From: Spinacia oleracea
Taxonomy: Eukaryota > Streptophyta > Magnoliopsida > Caryophyllales > Amaranthaceae
Direction of reading: 5' to 3'
DNA length: 64,000 nucleotides
Assembly (NCBI RefSeq): GCF_020520425.1
Contig: NC_079492.1
Coordinates: 106,613,157-106,677,156, forward strand
In this document: positions 11,761 through 23,822 of the stretch, one piece after another
Layout: each line of letters starts with the position of its first letter
Numbering within the stretch: the stretch's first letter is position 1
Made by a program: the position numbers and the translations under genes
Notes under the pieces: model-generated
Database searches by the model: none
Told to the model about the DNA's origin: nothing
Seen by the model: the letters and a program-made list of their open reading frames with translations, nothing else

Positions 11761-13116
11761 TCATTCATCAATCTTCCCCTTGCCAAAGAGGGTGGAGAAG
11801 GAACTTGCTAATCTTCCAAGACAGGAGAATGACGAACCTCCTTTGGACCCAGAACGGTCAAGTACCAGACGGGCCACACTCCCGTCACCTTCTTCATAAT
11901 CAGTTGTTGTAGGGCGTCTAGCTCTAGAACCTCGGGCTCCCGCTGGGCCGGAGAGAGAAATGTCCCTTTGGCTTGGACCTTTCATCCATACAATATACCC
12001 CGCAGACAGAGTAACATGCTCATGTGGGAATTGAATATTCAAGAATGGTTTGGCGACCCAATACCGCCTCCAAACTTCAAGACGATTAGCATTCAGTACA
12101 ACAGGTTTCGGATTCTCCTCAGCATAATCCGGGATTTCTTGCTTCAAGCCATATTGTCTCATCACTCTAGCAGGAGAGTAGAAGACTAACATGGTAAGGC
12201 TAGGCAACCTCAAAACAATAGAGCCAGGAGCATATCTCATAGCAGCAATTCCCCACCAAGGAACTACCCACCTGATACAAGATTCAACCCTCGAGAGTGC
12301 GCAGAGCCACTCATCCAATGAAAGCCGGCCATACATCATGGGCCGCACAGTGAATCCCTTCCTATTATAGCTTTCCATGTTCTCCGGTGGTGCCACCAAC
12401 ACAAGTCTCTCCATAAGCCAAACCTTGGAGAAAATACAAGAAAAGCATTTAAAAATTCAACATTCAAATAATACGAGAAATCTCTAGATCCTTACTTGGA
12501 GTAATACCGGACTTCCCGACGACAAGGAAGAGGGGTCTGGCTTCAGCATATCAAGGCTCGTCAATGTCTCGCCAATCACGAGCGGAATTGGGTCCCTACC
12601 ACCAACAAACTGCTCCACAATCTCTATTAGGGAGGCATCACCATTTCCAAGCCCCTGCTTCGAAAAGAGGAAGCGAGCAAAAATACAAAAACTCAAGGCC
12701 CTCAAGCGGAAAATCTTGGGGACGTCAAGCCCAACAAAGTGAGTGACAAGGAGGGACAAATCCACACCTCGGCCATATACAACAACACTCAAAAGTGGGG
12801 GCTTCAAGCCCAAATACCTCTCAATAGCCATGAAAAAGTGTTATTCAACACTAGGCATGCAAGGCTCTATCATAAGGGGCCACCCCAATATAGCACTGAT
12901 CTCTTCAGGGAGGGGACATACCTTGTTGTTTCCAAAGCAGAAAACGTGGTGGATCGTATCCCAGGCCTCCATAGCAGCAAGAATGAAATGCATGTCAAGT
13001 TTTAAAAACCGGAAAGAGGCAAGCACCCCTAGATGCATGCCATCCAGCTCCCTTTTCTCCAGTTTTCCTAACGAACCAAGCCAAGTGTTCAAGGCATTTT
13101 CAAATGATATAGCCAT
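11761..13116 (-). pseudogene. Antisense plant-mobile-domain-like gene of gypsy A, two exons
   Basis: It reads opposite to gypsy A pol. Exon 1 runs 13116-12496 and exon 2 runs 12423-11761. The 72-nt gap has GTAAGG at its start and CCAAG at its end, and removing it joins VLLQ to VWLMERLVL in frame. One in-frame TAA at 12841-12843 breaks exon 1. Near the N-terminus WDTIHHVFCFGNNKVCPLPEEI is the kind of segment (Trp, F-G, then P-x-x-E-E) seen in plant mobile domain proteins. The C-terminal ~70 residues are Ser/Gly/Arg-rich. Function is unknown; such antisense genes are a known trait of Tat-type gypsy elements. Apart from the one stop the frame is clean over about 425 codons. Confidence 0.7.
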
Positions 13117-13197
13117 TTTCTTTCTTTTTGTGAAGAAGTAGAAGGTGAAGAAGAGATAAGAAGGATTGGTGCAAGAAATATGATCCGAAAAGCTCCC

Positions 13198-13205
13198 TTT
13201 TTATA
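13198..13205 (-). promoter_or_regulatory. TATA box for the gypsy A antisense gene
   Basis: TATAAAAA on the - strand, about 82 bases upstream of the ATG at 13116. This is a suitable distance for an independent promoter with a ~50-nt leader. Confidence 0.5.
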
Positions 13206-13250
13206 CAAAACTAGCATTCATGGTGGTACTCGAAATGACCACCTGCGCTG

Positions 13251-13255
13251 GGCGC
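13251..13255. repeat. Target-site duplication GGCGC, left copy
   Basis: The five bases before the gypsy B left LTR; they recur at 61301-61305. Gypsy A sequence reads continuously across once gypsy B is removed. Confidence 0.92.
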
Positions 13256-13643
13256 TGTTTTGGGCAAATTCTACTTAGAGATGAACTTGCCTTGATGATG
13301 GTGCTAACAATCGATTGAGCAAGATAATTTAGAGTATCGAGAGCAAGTTGTAAGAGCATGGAATTAGAGTATTGTTATTGCTTAGCATTCGTATATACAA
13401 ACTGATATAAGTAAGCCATTTAATAGGCTTTTGTAAGAAGAATGTAACGTTCGTACTTAATTACACATAATTGAGAAATGAATGCGTAATGATGGTCTGC
13501 TCATCAACGTTTGTAACCGTTGTATTGATCTCAGCCGTTGGGGGCGAGTCTGAAAGATGCTACCACACGCCTTGCTGGCAGCCACATAGGCTTCTCTTTC
13601 CACGTCTATCCACGTCAGTAAGAGGGTATTTTCCCCCCTAACA
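13256..13643 (-). repeat. Gypsy B 3' LTR (left)
   Basis: A 388-bp repeat beginning TGTTTTGGGC and ending CCCCTAACA as read on +. Its partner is 60911-61300, with about 6% differences by eye plus small indels. Confidence 0.93.
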
Positions 13644-13664
13644 ATTGTCCCCAAAACCCATTTC
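13644..13664 (-). other. Gypsy B polypurine tract
   Basis: On the - strand, AAATGGGTTTTGGGGACAAT lies directly before the 3' LTR; purine/T-rich tracts with GGGG are usual here. Confidence 0.7.
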
Positions 13665-13802
13665 GAATATATTCCGGGAAGTTCAAAAGGAGAAATGGGT
13701 TTTTACGAGAAAAAGGGTGGAAACTGCCCCTTGATCCTCCCAACACTGACGGCGTTAATGCAATGATGATTTTTCGTGGAGAGATCAACCGCTCAACTGC
13801 TC

Positions 13803-13811
13803 CCATAAATA
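13803..13811 (+). promoter_or_regulatory. TATA-like box for the gypsy B antisense gene
   Basis: CATAAATAG lies about 155 bases before the ATG at 13961, followed by a long CT-rich leader (13835-13955), as is common for plant 5' UTRs. Confidence 0.5.
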
Positions 13812-13960
13812 GGCTTGTCCGCCTAACCACTCCCACACACTTCTGCATTCTCTCTATTCTCTTTCCCAGAAAAACAATCGGCGTCTTTCTCTCTCCTTTC
13901 CTCAGGTAACCGCTTCCCTTCCATCTTCTTTCCTTCTCTTTTCTTTCTTCAATTTCTTCT

Positions 13961-15940
13961 ATGTCGCAACGAATGGGAACAAAATCCACCCGCGCGAAGA
14001 ACAAAAAGGTGATTATGGAGTGCGATCTGGATCAAGGGCCGGTTTTCAGCCCTACTCACATATTGGACAACAAGAATGCTCGGTCGGCCACTTGGGGGAA
14101 ACAAGATGTGGAGGCGCTCAGGGAAGAGTGTGGCTTCCCTCCGTCGGCGGTAATTTGGTTGCCGCAGCCCGATGAACGGGCCGATTGGACATCGGACGGT
14201 TGGGTGTGCTTTTATGAGTACCCCTTCAGAATTGGGTACACTTACCCCTTCTCGCCACTGGTGCGGGGAGTTTTGAAGGCCCTGGCGGTGCCGCCGGCGT
14301 AGTTAATGCCGCAAGTCTGGAGAGTAATATATGCATCTGGTCGACCATTTGGTTGGCCAACTGGACATGGAGTTCCGGGTTGAAGACCTGGTTTATACTT
14401 ACAAAGTCCAGAACTATGGGGCTGGAAGGTACTTGCTGCATGTCAAAGATGACAGGGAGGCTCTTCTTGGTGCGGACAAGTCGAACGATCGTGGGTGGAT
14501 GGGTCGGTTCTTTTTTTTGGAGGTTGCTAGTTTAGGGCCCGACTCCGACTTCCAGACGGGGGAATGGATGGCTAGAGGTATTTTTGTTTGCTTTTTGTGT
14601 TTTTGGGCTTGCTGATTTGACTTTGTCTCACTCGCTTGTTTTTGTAGGTGCATCATTCGACACAGTTGGAGTCAGTGCTGAGGCTGTAGAAAAAAACTGC
14701 CTTGCTGTTGGAGTCCCTCTAAAGGACAGAGCTTTCATTGGCATCAAGTTCGAACGTGAAGAACCTTCTCAAGAAGAAGAGATCTCTGAGCCTGCAAATA
14801 TGCCGACATCAACAGGTAAACATGTGTTAGGGTTAGTTTACAACTTTGGGTTCGTAGCCCTCTTCAAAACAAATATAAATTACAACTGTTGTGACGAGAT
14901 TGTGTTGTCAAAAATGCTTTGCACAGGAACTGGCCCGTCGACACGCTCTGGTAAGGATCCCTCTGCGGACACGTTGCTGAGGAAAAGGTTGGAGACACTG
15001 GGAAGTGTGTCTCGACCTAAACCCATCACTGTGTTATCACCTCCGAGGCCGCCAAAGGCTTCCATTGATTCCACGGTGACTAGGGAGACCGGTCCGTCCA
15101 TGCCTGCTGAGAAAAAGCTGCCGCCTCCTTCTCGGAAGAGGAAGCTTAAAGTGGAGTTTCCTAACGACTATGGGTCGGCAGATGCGCTACGAGTCCAGCT
15201 TTGGCCTGAGGTCGATCGCCTGTGGATGCCAGCCAGCCGAGAGCGTCAGGAGTCCCTGTCCCCAGTTGCTGCAACTGTTGAAAGCGTCTCGGATGCATGG
15301 AAGGTATGACCTGCTTTGCTTACTCTTTGTTTCTTTATTTTGTTGCATGCCATCATCGTCTCGTCATTCAATGACTTAGAATTTTCTTTCCCTGTTTAAA
15401 TAGGCCCTGCAATCTGCTTTGGCTACACGCCATCATGTCATAATGTTAGAGGATCAAATAGTAAAAATGAAAAACGACATGAAGAAAGCAAAGCAGGAGG
15501 TTGGTCGTCTTGGCGGCGTGGCCAAGGAGGCGACGGCCAGAGCTGAGGCGCTGCAGGTGGCGCAAGAAAATGGGGCTGCTGAGATTGCAACGTTGAATGC
15601 CGAGAAGGAGACGCTGGTTGCTGAGGTCGACGAGCTGAAGACGTCTCTCTCCAAAGTCAAGGCGAGGATTTTCGAGTGTGCTGGTTACTACACTTGGAAG
15701 ATGAAAGCTGAGATGATGGAGGACTTCAAGGCGGGCAAACATGTGAGCTGGACTCCTGATGAAGATATTGCTCAGTTCAACGCTGCATTCCCCGAGGACT
15801 ATATCCCCCCTGGTGCCGTGAGCGATGAGGAAGACGTTGAGGAGGGTGGAACAACAACCAGCCCCAATGCCGAGACGGTGGCGGCACCAGGCGATGGCGA
15901 ACAAGGGGAGAATGCAGGTCCAGCAGATCCTCAGGAGTAG
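13961..15940 (+). pseudogene. Antisense gene of gypsy B, Transposase_28-like with coiled coil, four exons
   Basis: It reads opposite to gypsy B gag-pol. Exons by eye: 13961-14577, 14648-14815, 14927-15303 and 15404-15940; each intron (70, 111 and 100 nt) starts GT, ends AG and keeps frame. The N-terminal part, with DGWVCFYEYPFRIGYTYPFS then VRGVLKAL, fits the plant 'putative gypsy type transposon' family (PF04195). The middle is Ser/Pro/Lys-rich with a basic patch (SRKRKLK). The last exon begins with about 85 residues of heptad-rich coiled coil and ends acidic. Breaks: TAG at 14300-14302 where Gln is expected, and a frameshift near 14345. Its function in the element is unknown. Confidence 0.75.
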
Positions 15941-16428
15941 ATATGTCCCCCCTCCTTAAAAATTTAAAAATTTCAATGGTGTTTTTTTTCAACAATGGTT
16001 CGTTTAAACAATGTTTTTTGTGTTTGGCCTTTGGAGAGGTCGAAAAATAGTGGCTGTGTTTCGCCTTAATGGCGGCAGTCTTTTGTGTGTGTTTTGGGCT
16101 TGTACAAGGGGGCAAGTCGTGTAAATATTTGTGGACTTTTAATTTCCAGGTTTGGTGTGTGTGAATGGCTTGTGTTTGGAAAAAATGTGTTTGGTTTTGT
16201 GTTTTGTTTTGCAAGTTGGGCACATACCTCGAGTTTGACTTTGGCGACGCCTCCAGCCTGTCGGCAAGATGCTGCGAAATGTATACTGTAAACAAAAAGT
16301 CTGGATCTGTATTCCATTTATGTATGTAATGTACATTGTAGTGTACCAGGCGTTTTTGTCATGGCCTAAATTGTGTTTTGTAGTTTGTAAAATTGTAATA
16401 TGTAATGTATACGAGTATGTTTGAATGA

Positions 16429-16434
16429 AATAAA
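16429..16434 (+). terminator. Poly(A) signal AATAAA of the antisense gene
   Basis: A canonical AATAAA about 490 nt after the stop at 15940, preceded by TGTA-rich sequence (about 16320-16420) like plant far-upstream elements. Confidence 0.5.
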
Positions 16435-16546
16435 GTTGACAATGTTTCTTTGCATTTGTTTCCTTGAACATGTGTGTATGATTTCGAGTTTTTGCTCTTC
16501 TGTAATCTGTGTTGTATACTTCAATTCATCCATCTTCTCCTTGTCG

Positions 16547-16551
16547 AACTC
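16547..16551. repeat. Target-site duplication AACTC, left copy
   Basis: Recurs at 46135-46139 after the right C2 LTR; gypsy B sequence is continuous when C2 is removed. Confidence 0.93.
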
Positions 16552-17907
16552 TGTCAGGTTATGATACATATGAATAAACATAAATCATGCGGAAAAACCA
16601 TAAAGCCAGGAAACATATTATTTACACATAATCATTTAGCATAATTCAGATGCATACACTTTGTAGCGTGCCCTCCCTAGCTGCGCCCAAACCGAACAAG
16701 AACAAGTCTTTAGGACTCCAAGTGTCGTCCCTCCGTAGATAGTCCACAGCACGTCCGGATCCGCCTTAAGCTTGCCCAACTAGAATCGCCCTTAAGGTTA
16801 CTAGGAATTTCGGCTATTTGGGTTGCAAGTATTGGCTGATTTTTGCTTGAAAATCTTACCTTTTGAATACTTCAAATCTTGATGTAAATATGTGACCCTG
16901 GGCACCTATTTATAGAGTTTATGGAAAGGAATTATAATCCTACTAGGATATGGATTTATTAATTAGAATCCTATTAGAACTCTAAATAATAAATTTAATC
17001 TTTTAGGATTAGGATTTAATCAATGCACGAATTCCGATAGGATTAGGATTCGTTACGAACACGAGCGTCGCACGACCACGAGGGAAGCACGCACCGCGCA
17101 GGCCTTGCGGCCCACACGCATGAGCGCTGCCTCGCGGCCCACGAGCACGCTTTGCGCTGGGCCTGGCGAGGCTTGTGGCCTTCGTGTTGGGCGCTCAGCT
17201 TGCTGGGCCTGGGCCTGGCTTCGTGCTGGGCCTTCGTCTAGCAAGCCTCGTCCGATGCTAATTCGTACGATGCGCTTCCGATTAAATTCCGGGTTCCAGA
17301 ATTCATTTCCGTTACAAACAATATTTATATTTCCGATTTCGGAATTAATTTCCGTTTCGAACAAATATTTAATATTTCCGTTTCCGGAATTATTTTCCGA
17401 TTCCGATAATATTTCCGATTCTGACAATATTTCCGTTTCCGGCAATATTTCCGATTCCGCCAATATTTCCATTTTCGATAATATTTTCCGATACGTACCA
17501 TGTTTCCGTTTCCGGCAACATCTACAACTTGGATAATATTTATATTTCCGATACGATCCATATTTCCGTTTCCGGCAATATCATCGTTTCCGGAGTATTC
17601 ATTCTTGGTTGTGATGATCTCATCTCCCACTGAAACCAAGATCCGTCGATTCCGAATATCCATAGATGGAGTATTTAATTCCATTAAATACTTGATCCGT
17701 TTACGTACTATTTGTGTGACCCTACGGGTTCAATCAAGAGTAAGTTGTGGATTAATATAATTAATTCCACTTGAACTTAAGCGGACTCTAGCTAGGCATT
17801 CAGCTCACTTGATCTCACTGAATTATTAACTTGTTAATTAATACTGAACCGCATTTATTAGACTTAATATTATATGCATACTTGGACCAAGGGCACTATT
17901 TCCTTCA
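16552..17907 (-). repeat. C2 3' LTR (left)
   Basis: A 1356-bp LTR, TGTCAGG to CCTTCA as read on +. It carries the same TATA box (16907-16914), GC-rich block (about 17060-17240) and TTCCG minisatellite (about 17330-17590) as C1. Confidence 0.93.
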
Positions 17908-20112
17908 GTCTCCCACTTGTCCTTAGGGACAAGTGTGCATTTCCTAATTCCTTTGTCGCTCGATGCTTGCTCTTGAACATAAGGTAAGAGTTGTCATCCT
18001 TATTATGTCCAGAGGTGTTTCTCGGTTTCAGAGTTCAACTGATCAAATAAACAGATAATCATAGCCTATGATTCATCCGAGCACGGCCATACATTTTACA
18101 GTTTCTAGCTCTCCGAGTGGCCTTGTACAAATTTTAAGCATCTCATTCCGATTTATGGGAGGACAATCCCAATCTGGTGATCTTGAGATTAGACTTTGTT
18201 TGATAGGTGATTACCTAAGCGTTGCCTTTATAGCCTCCTTTTACGGTGCGACGGTTGGTCAACGTCAAAGTAACCAGTTCTCAAACAAGTAATCTCAAAT
18301 CACTCAGGTATTGAGGATTTAGTGTCTAATAATTTTAATGAAATTTACTTTTTACAGATTTTCATCTCTTACAGTAAAGTTTCATAGGTCTGTCCGATAC
18401 TAGTCTTCCCAAATTAAGTATCTATGGAAATGATTATGACATTGCCATGTCCACATAGTTCAAGAAACAGAACTACTAGTCATCTTGCATTCTAGTCGTC
18501 TAACGTTTTCTATGCGTCCAACTTTATAGAAAACTCCAACCAGGGACCATTTTCAACTTTTGACATTCAGGTTCACTTGATAGACATTTCTTAGTCACAG
18601 GACTGGTCCTGACAGTCTATCTTGAATATATTGTCAAATTGAAGGGACTCATCATTTAATACTAAACCAAGATTAAATGGAATATGAAAATACATTTCAT
18701 ATATGATAAATGTTCAACCCCAATGTTTTACAACCATGGGCCTCAAACCCATTTTTAAAACAGTTCATGGAATTCAAAGCTATGCTTGATTTCCAGTGCT
18801 ACAACGTGAGTGTTGCTTCTCACTTATTGCATAGGTTTAGTTATCATGCTTTGCCAATCTTAATATCCTTTTCATCGAATGTTCTTCGAGATATGATGAT
18901 AAGATCTTTTGAGTATGTTTATTTTGTGATCTAGTCTTTCTTGTTACCATAGTGGTTCTACGCATTTTGCAATGAAGAACCATTAATCCAACAGACATGT
19001 GATCTACCCAAGTTCAGTGAAGAACTCTTTAAACAACCCTGTTTTATTGCTTCTTAGGCAATAATTACTTTTACTTCAACTGTTTAGGTTTCTAGTGATG
19101 CTTTGTTTGGATTTGCTTATCCAAGCAGTTCACAGATATGCGGAAGACTTTCCAACTATATTTTGAACATAGAAATTATTATTTTTAATTTCCCACGCAA
19201 CAACTCATGGTCTCCAATCCATGTTGCCATTTCAAAACACGATGCTCTTTAGCTCGTCCTTGTCAATGGTTAACTCCAAAGGAATCTTTCTCGATCCTTT
19301 GCCAGTGTTTATGCGTGTAGCATCAATATTTAGCATATCTTTATTTCTTTGAATCAAGAATTACTCTTATGTACCTTTTCAAGCACCATAAGTTTTTCTT
19401 GATCTCAATCTAGTTGATCTTCACTTAGATCAATAGAGATTGGTATATGTTCGTCATGCCTAAAGTCATACGATACGTTTTTGGCGATCCTCATATTATA
19501 TCATACATGATAAATTCTTTTGCAGAATAATTCCCAATTGAATTCTATTCATGTAACTTTAGCTCATCTAGTTTCAGTAGATACTAAATCCAGCTAAATT
19601 CTTTGACATATAATATAGGTTAAGAATCTTACTTAGATCCTTTGATGTTTAACTTAGTAAACGCTTATACATAGTTCAAACATCTTTTACTTAGATTTAT
19701 TCATATGGGTCGAATATCTCCAATGGAGTCTTTCGTGTTTGATTTAGTAAATGCCATTACTTAATCCAGAACAATATTATAAGATCTTTGTGAATGGATC
19801 TTAATACCCAGTATGCACTAAGTTTCGCCTTGGTCCATCATTGATGAATAATTTCAAACCTAAGTTATTAGCATTTGAATGTTATTTAACAATAGAGAGA
19901 TATGTGTGTGATACACATAGGACCAATTAAGTTTTTATATACTCCAACTAAACTTCTTATATATCTATAAGAATCATGTACATTTTATGAAACTAAAATA
20001 CTTATTAGCTTCACTAAAATACAGTTTTAATTCCCAATTTGCTTGCTTAAATCTGTACTTAGATTTCATAAGCTAGCTTTCCTTTTCAAATATTTATTTG
20101 GATCCACAAATC

Positions 20113-20391
20113 CTATGACATACCATGTACATAGTTATTCCAACATTTGATTGAGGAATAAGTTTTGTTATCCAATTGCCATATGTACCAATATGCAATC
20201 ATTGCTTGAATTATAGACTTAAGCATTACGATTTTGCATGAGGTTTCAACACAATCCACACCGTGAATTTGCTTGTAACCTTTAGCAACTAATCTAGCTT
20301 TGTGTGTGAACACAATTTCATGTTTGATGGTTTTTATCCTTAAAACAAACTTGCAACCAATAGTTGTAAAACTATTCTTGCAAATCAACAA
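20113..20391 (-). pseudogene. Copia RT relic in C2
   Basis: A 92-codon frame nearly the same as the C1 relic at 4440-4766, including HKARLVAKGYKQIHGVDCVET and the altered SCK and KTYSS segments. It ends earlier through a further frameshift. Shared lesions show descent from one defective master. Confidence 0.85.
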
Positions 20392-21093
20392 AATTTCAAT
20401 TTTGTCATCAAAACATTGAGTATGTTTTATGGCCTCTAACCATTTAAAACATTTGAGTCTATATATGGCCTCTAACCATTTTAGGGAATCTGGGTTTCGT
20501 CATAGCTTTCTTACAGGTCACAAACTCATTAATCTACATGATAATAGTTTGACTGCAAGTTGTAGGTTTCTTTACTATCTAATAGAAGAATCGCATAGCT
20601 TCAGTGACATGAACTCCATGTTTCTTCACTATCTAATAGAAGAATCTCATAGTTTTAGTGACTTGAATTCTATGCCTACTTGGGTATAGAACATCAAACA
20701 ATAGAATATCAATAGCCACTTGAAAGTCCTTTGAATATTCTGCTCTCCTTGAACCACTTGTAAAGTCTTCTAAGAGATGTCTATTCTTTAAAGCCACTTC
20801 TAAAGTCCTTAAGAATAAGTGTTCGGATTTTCCGAAGAACTTCGAAAAGCCTCCGGAATGTCCGTTTATGTTTTTTGTTCGCCTCGAAGACTTTCGAGGT
20901 CTATTTTCTCCCACTTATCATTTTGGAAACGAATCTCCAAAAGGACATCATTTCGAGCAAACAAACATTATGTTATGAAAAATTCGTGGTAGAAACAATA
21001 CCCTTGTGTCTCATTTGAACAAATCACAATCAAACATACATCTATACTTGGGCCTTAGTTTGTTGAATAACAAACACGAAGCTCCCACTGAGT

Positions 21094-21096
21094 TTA
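21094..21096. repeat. Target-site duplication TTA of CACTA-1, left copy
   Basis: TTA precedes the CACTA terminus and recurs at 40593-40595. CACTA elements make 3-bp duplications, and C1 shows the uninterrupted site near 5467. Confidence 0.9.
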
Positions 21097-21250
21097 CACT
21101 ACAAAAAAGAGGTACATATTGAGACGGAATTATTGTGACGGTCTAACAAAGAGTCGCAAGGAAATTGGGGCGCGAATATTAATTTGTAAATTGCGACGCT
21201 TTAGAGAGCCGCAAAATATTTCGACGTTCTAAAGCGTCGCTATTTACAAA
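21097..21250. repeat. CACTA-1 left terminal and sub-terminal repeats
   Basis: The 12-bp terminal repeat (21097-21108) is followed by several copies of variants such as GTGACGG, TGCGACGCTTTAGAG and CTAAAGCGTCGC. In En/Spm such sub-terminal motifs bind the element's second protein. Confidence 0.85.
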
Positions 21251-23600
21251 AAAAAAGACACGTGTGTTGCACGTGTTTGTGAGGCAGCAATGCAACTGAA
21301 TTTTTGGGCAAAAAATCCCGCCTAACTCTCTGTTTTTTTCGCAGAATCCCGCCTAACTCTCAACCCACCTCCCACGTTTCTCTCAACCTCCTCCCACCGA
21401 CATACCTTGCTGAAACTAACCACCCTCGTCAGATTTCCGATGAATTCGTATCTCTCCTCCTCACCTTCAGCACCGGCCATTAACGAATTCCATGAATTCC
21501 GTCTTCAACCTTTACGTTAGCAAAGTCAAATCTCCCAGTATAAGCTATCTCACTCCTCATCCTATAAATTCATGAAAAATCCCAATTATTGAATTCACAA
21601 TTCGCTCAACAAATTCAAGATAAATTCGTTGCTCTCTCTGGTTTTTAATTGGAGAAATTCAAGCATACTCTGGTTTCTTAATTGCTGCTTCATCCTCGGT
21701 GTTGCCGGATATATTCGCCAGGTATTTTTGGTCTGCTTCACGCCTTCACTATTTGATTTTTATCATATAACAATGTTTAGGTTTGATTCACTATTTTAAT
21801 TTCCGTCATATATTGTTAATTCACGTTTTTTCATGTCAATTTCTAATGTCAATCATATGCCTTTAAGTTTTCCATGTTATATTGCATCCTTAATTCAAGA
21901 AAAAAAACTAGAATGGGTCTTCTTAGTTTCTGTGATTTTCTATATACCGCTTACAGAGTGTTTGCTATTTCATTTATTTTAGTTTTCAATTGCAGATAGT
22001 TGGTAATTTGGACGATAGTTGGAAAGTGGTGAACGTCTGACTTCTTCTTCCGTGTTGTTACTACTGTAGGTATTGTCTATCTATTTCTAATTTTCATAGT
22101 TTTAAATTTGCAACTTTTAGTTGGCCTAGAATCTTTGAAATTTGGATACATGGCAATGCTTTGTATAAAGACACACAGACATTTAGTGAGATTTAGGTGA
22201 TAATCTCTGACCAAGATATCTGGTACTTAGTATGAAAAATCTGTTGTCAATCTTTAAGACACCTAGCTGTACTTGGTTAGTTTAGGTTGTCTTTAGTGAG
22301 AAACTTGGTGCATCAAATGAGCATGTTGGATGAGTTTGCAAAATTATTTGTCGCTATAAAACTTATACTAATTATTTGAACCCTTTCACTTAGCATTTTC
22401 TACTGTTATCTATAACTTCTTTTGAGGCTACACTGTTTTCTGTGACTGATTATGTGAAATGTGTGACCGATGGACTGACTGTAAGTAGAAAAGAACTGAA
22501 CAAACTTTGCACAAAACAGAACTGAGCTTTACAAAGCAGAACTTAGTATTAGGCGACTGATAAGCTCATTGTCTGTCTGTCATCGTTATGTTAAGCTACT
22601 GCATGCTTTCTATATGTCATAACTGTAGTATTAGGTAGTGGCAGTGTATCGCAGTGTTAAATATCTTATCTTATCAGCACTTTGCTTGTCTTTATTATAA
22701 ATTTCTTTGCCTTTCCCTGCTTTAGTTGGCACCAAATATAGGTTTGACTACCAGTTGTATGGAGTAAGGAATAAACCTATGCAGTAAGCACCCTAATCTG
22801 AATATATGCAGTTCAAAACACAGAGAAGTGAGAGTAGCTTTGAACTATAGCTTAACCGAGTTAAGGGATAGAACATCCGGTTTTGATTTTTGAACTGTCA
22901 TAGCTGGGATGATAAACTCAGATAACCATTTCTGAGTTTCTATCATCCGGTTTTGAACTGTCATAGCTAACCAAATATTATCTTATCAGCACTAGCTTAT
23001 TGTTTATCTGGGTTTATCATGCCAAGTTGAGAGTAGCTTTGAACTATAGCTTATCATCCGGTATTATTTATCTGAGTTTGCAAAATTATTTGTCACTCTA
23101 GAAAGATCAAGCGCCAACTGGTGGACAACCTTAAAAGCTAGCTTCTTCCTTCGATTATCAATGAGGTATTTCTTTAGGGCACCTCTAGGAAGATATTTCA
23201 CAACAACACATCAGATATTACTAGGGATGCTAATTAGGCCACTTTCTGTTTGTATTTGTAGTCCTGAGGCCCCCATCTTTGCCCCAATAAACTGCAGCAT
23301 GCATAAATGGTTTTTATGACTACGAGCTTTGATAATAACATATCAGTTAGTTTCAACATGTATCGAGTTAAAAGTAACAGTAGCAAATTTTTGAGATGGA
23401 TGGTTTGGCTACACTTTAGGTTCTATTGTTAGAAAGAACGACATTGTATTCTTCTGTTGAATTATTTTGAACTTGCGAGTAAGGGTTTATGGAATTATGG
23501 TAAAGAGTCGTTACCTAGCTTTTTTTAGTGCTTCTCTATAGAGCTGTTTAGAATATTTTTTATTACATACCTGAACTTTTTATCTCTATTGATTTTAGAA
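21251..23600 (+). other. CACTA-1 5' region, no gene; probable promoter and leader
   Basis: No supported coding. Short scrambled duplications occur, e.g. GAGAGTAGCTTTGAACTATA at about 22829 and 23027, and TATCTTATCAGCACT at about 22667 and 22977. It lies upstream of the transposase. Confidence 0.5.
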
Positions 23601-23603
23601 AAT

Positions 23604-23822
23604 AGATCATGCATTACATGACAATAGATCATGCATTACATGACAATAGATCAGTCCTAGGCTATTTACGACATAGAAAATAGATCAGTCCTGCTCTGAT
23701 CAATCCTGATCAGATCAGTCCTGATCGGATCATTCCTGATCAAATCAGTCCTAATCAATCCTTACTGATCCATCCTGATCAGTTCTGATCAGTTCACTTC
23801 TGATCAGTTCACTTCTTCTCCT
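23604..23822. repeat. TGATCAG-rich repeat cluster 1
   Basis: It begins with a doubled ATAGATCATGCATTACATGAC, then a run of GATCAGTCCT-type units, and ends with two copies of TGATCAGTTCACTTC followed by TTCTCCTG. The part from 23668 to 23822 is a shorter version of 24473-24757. Confidence 0.85.

Larger units (their letters stand above)
15941..16551 (+). other. 3' flank of the antisense gene; no other gene seen
   Basis: T/G-rich sequence after the stop at 15940, consistent with a 3' UTR. It runs to the C2 insertion. Confidence 0.55.
17908..21096 (-). other. C2 interior, 3' part up to CACTA-1
   Basis: Closely similar to C1 from 2221 on, starting with the polypurine tract. AT-rich, and apart from the RT relic at 20113-20391 I see no coding. 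Confidence 0.7.
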
